This document shows, one piece after another, positions 62,912 to 64,000 of a stretch of 64,000 nucleotides of DNA. The notes beneath the pieces were generated by a model. The model was not told the origin of the DNA and searched no databases. It was given only the letters and a program-made list of their open reading frames with translations. Within the stretch, counting starts at the first letter, position 1, and each line of letters opens with the position of its first letter. The position numbers and the translations under genes were made by a program. Source of the DNA: Methanomicrobiaceae archaeon (lineage in GTDB: Archaea > Halobacteriota > Methanomicrobia > Methanomicrobiales > Methanomicrobiaceae); NCBI GenBank assembly GCA_016926855.1, contig JAFGNT010000004.1:62001-126000 (forward strand), read 5' to 3'.

Positions 62912-63753
62912 TCATCCCATCTCAAACGAGGTGATTCCATAGATCCTGTCAAGAGGCAGCTGTGGAATTTCCCTGGTGTACATTCTTGCGGTCTCGAATA
63001 CCGGTGTCATTCCGAACCCTTCCCCAAGGCGGAGTCCTTCCCTGTTGGGTTCGGGGACGTCTAAAAAGACCGGACTGTCCGGAGCGTTTGCGACAAGGGC
63101 CCGGAATAACCTGTCGGCCCCCTCGGGCGTATCTGCGAATATCGGGCCGATTTTATAGCCATTATCACACCGGCGGATGGCCCCGTACCCGGCAATGCCT
63201 CCGTCAGTGCCGGGATCGACGAGTGCGTGGCTGCCGGGACGGGACAACCAGCAATGCAGGAACGTTTCACGGGGTGCCGGGAAGTGCCGGCGGTCATAGA
63301 AGAGCGATCTCCGAAAAAGGTACGGAGGCTGCCGCCACCGGCCCGTCCGCCCCGGTTCCTCCTCCCCTCCTCTCGAAACGGACGCTCCGGAACGCAAACT
63401 GAAAGCCGCTCCTGTCCCGGTACTTCTGCTGCATGGCCGCCACCACGTCGATACCGATAATCCGGTCGCCGGCATGTTTGATCGCGGTGCCGATGATCCG
63501 GGCACCGATGCCGTGCCCCCGCAGATCCTCACGTACGATGAACAGCCCTCCGAATGCGAATCGCCCGTCATCGTTGACGACAGCTGCCGTAGCAACCGGC
63601 TCTCCGCCTGATTCGGCGAAAAAAACCCGGCGGGATCGATTGTATAGAAGCACCCGGCGTCGTGGACACCGGGATTCCAGCCTCTTTGCCTGCCCAGCGG
63701 AGTGCCACATCCACATCACTCCTCTCCATCGTCCGGATTGTCACGTCCGGCAT
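62912..63753 (-). pseudogene. GNAT acetyltransferase broken by three frameshifts
   Basis: Together the frames make one two-domain GNAT protein. Frame a: MPDVTIRTMERSDVDVALRW to about 63680; frame b: NPGVHDAGCFYTIDPAGFF to the T7 tract at about 63625; frame c: FAESGGEPVATAAVVNDD, GLFIVREDLRGHGIGARIIG (acetyl-CoA loop) to about 63300; back in another frame: YDRRHFPAPRETFLHCWLS to VFETARMYTREIPQ, TSFEMG, the YitH-like second domain. Domain order and content are complete apart from the three shifts. One lies in a homopolymer, where a sequencing error is possible; the other two do not. Confidence 0.85.
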
Positions 63754-63804
63754 ACTTTTCCCTCACGTTACTGAGGGCATTGCCTTTTTCCGGATATCAT
63801 ACTT

Positions 63805-64000
63805 TCATGTTATGACTGCTTGTGAAAAACGCCACCATGCAAGGGAAAACATGACGCCCGCAAATGCGATAAGCACGAGAAATGATGCCAGGATGTCACC
63901 CGGCGTGTGCGTAAAATGAATCCCGATCGCGGTAAAATTGTCACCGATTGCAAAGTACCGTATCCCGGTAATGAGGTGGGTGAGCGGGTTGACGACCGAG
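63805..64000 (-). CDS. ABC-2 type transporter permease, C-terminal end only
   Basis: The last 64 codons are visible; the gene runs off the right edge. SVVNPLTHLITGIRYFAIG is the conserved loop of ABC-2/DrrB/NodJ permeases, then a short extracytoplasmic stretch and a final membrane helix (ILASFLVLIAFAGVMFSLAWWRF). Its ATPase is expected beyond the window. Confidence 0.8.
   Translation of the reverse strand, partial: SVVNPLTHLITGIRYFAIGDNFTAIGIHFTHTPGDILASFLVLIAFAGVMFSLAWWRFSQAVIT

Overview
The window is a 64 kb stretch of a methanogenic archaeon, most likely a member of the Methanomicrobiales. The evidence is: family D DNA polymerase small subunit, LSm, ribosomal protein L37e, archaeal riboflavin synthase, SepF and ZPR1 for archaea; coenzyme F420 biosynthesis (two CofH-type genes) and the CoM/CoB-dependent fumarate reductase TfrAB for a methanogen; and many PAS sensor proteins of the type common in Methanomicrobiales. 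I cannot fix the genus. There are no rRNA genes, CRISPR arrays or insertion sequences. One tRNA gene (initiator tRNA-Met) is present. Genes are tightly packed, often with 4-bp ATGA overlaps.

Layout. 1-9.8 kb: DNA polymerase D small subunit (cut by the left edge), signal peptidase, two CofH paralogues separated by RecQ, a membrane exporter and a secreted protein, then a metallo-hydrolase/DUF123/iron-sulfur flavoprotein operon. 9.8-14.7 kb: biosynthesis (thiC, purE, class V aminotransferase, ribC, ribH, aspartate aminotransferase). 14.7-22.1 kb: three sensor proteins, an FilR1-like regulator, a UbiA prenyltransferase and a decayed ArsC-like gene. 22.2-27.7 kb: cation efflux protein, then a Yip1 / secreted adhesin-like / ABC exporter set and a methyltransferase. 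27.7-29.1 kb: a three-gene operon with GerW (YtfJ) and DUF2953 (YtfI). 29.2-33.3 kb: trpB2, a NAD-kinase-like protein, a small HTH regulator and an ADP-ribosylglycohydrolase. 33.4-36.9 kb: argC, a CBS protein, argJ, argB. 37-41.9 kb: a 1007-residue PAS sensor and a broken paralogue. 42.2-48.9 kb: membrane protease and a dense oxygen/redox defence island (iron-sulfur flavoproteins, peroxiredoxin, desulforedoxin, rubrerythrin, glutaredoxin-thioredoxin reductase fusion) with radC. 49-54 kb: kinase remnant, flavin reductase, HEAT lipoprotein, tfrBA. 54-60.3 kb: aspartokinase, purM, ZPR1, SepF, PUA protein, LSm, L37e, purF. 60.3-64 kb: tRNA, thioredoxin, PCD, membrane protein, a 59-residue small gene, a GNAT pseudogene and the end of an ABC-2 permease.

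Most notable: (1) five sensor proteins end in the same roughly 65-residue module around NDHIRNPLQAIVG, which looks like a histidine-kinase H-box/dimerisation segment with no ATPase domain after it; one copy has Lys in place of the His and one is a pseudogene. (2) A near-identical 16-bp element, TATAATGyCATAATGT, lies at the promoters of both trpB2 and the nearby HTH regulator, suggesting a small autoregulated circuit. (3) Four 19-bp-phased repeats lie between the UbiA and PAS genes. (4) A GerW/DUF2953 'sporulation' gene pair sits in an archaeon. (5) Four genes show clear decay. (6) Two short genes (41 and 59 codons) have strong translation or promoter signals.
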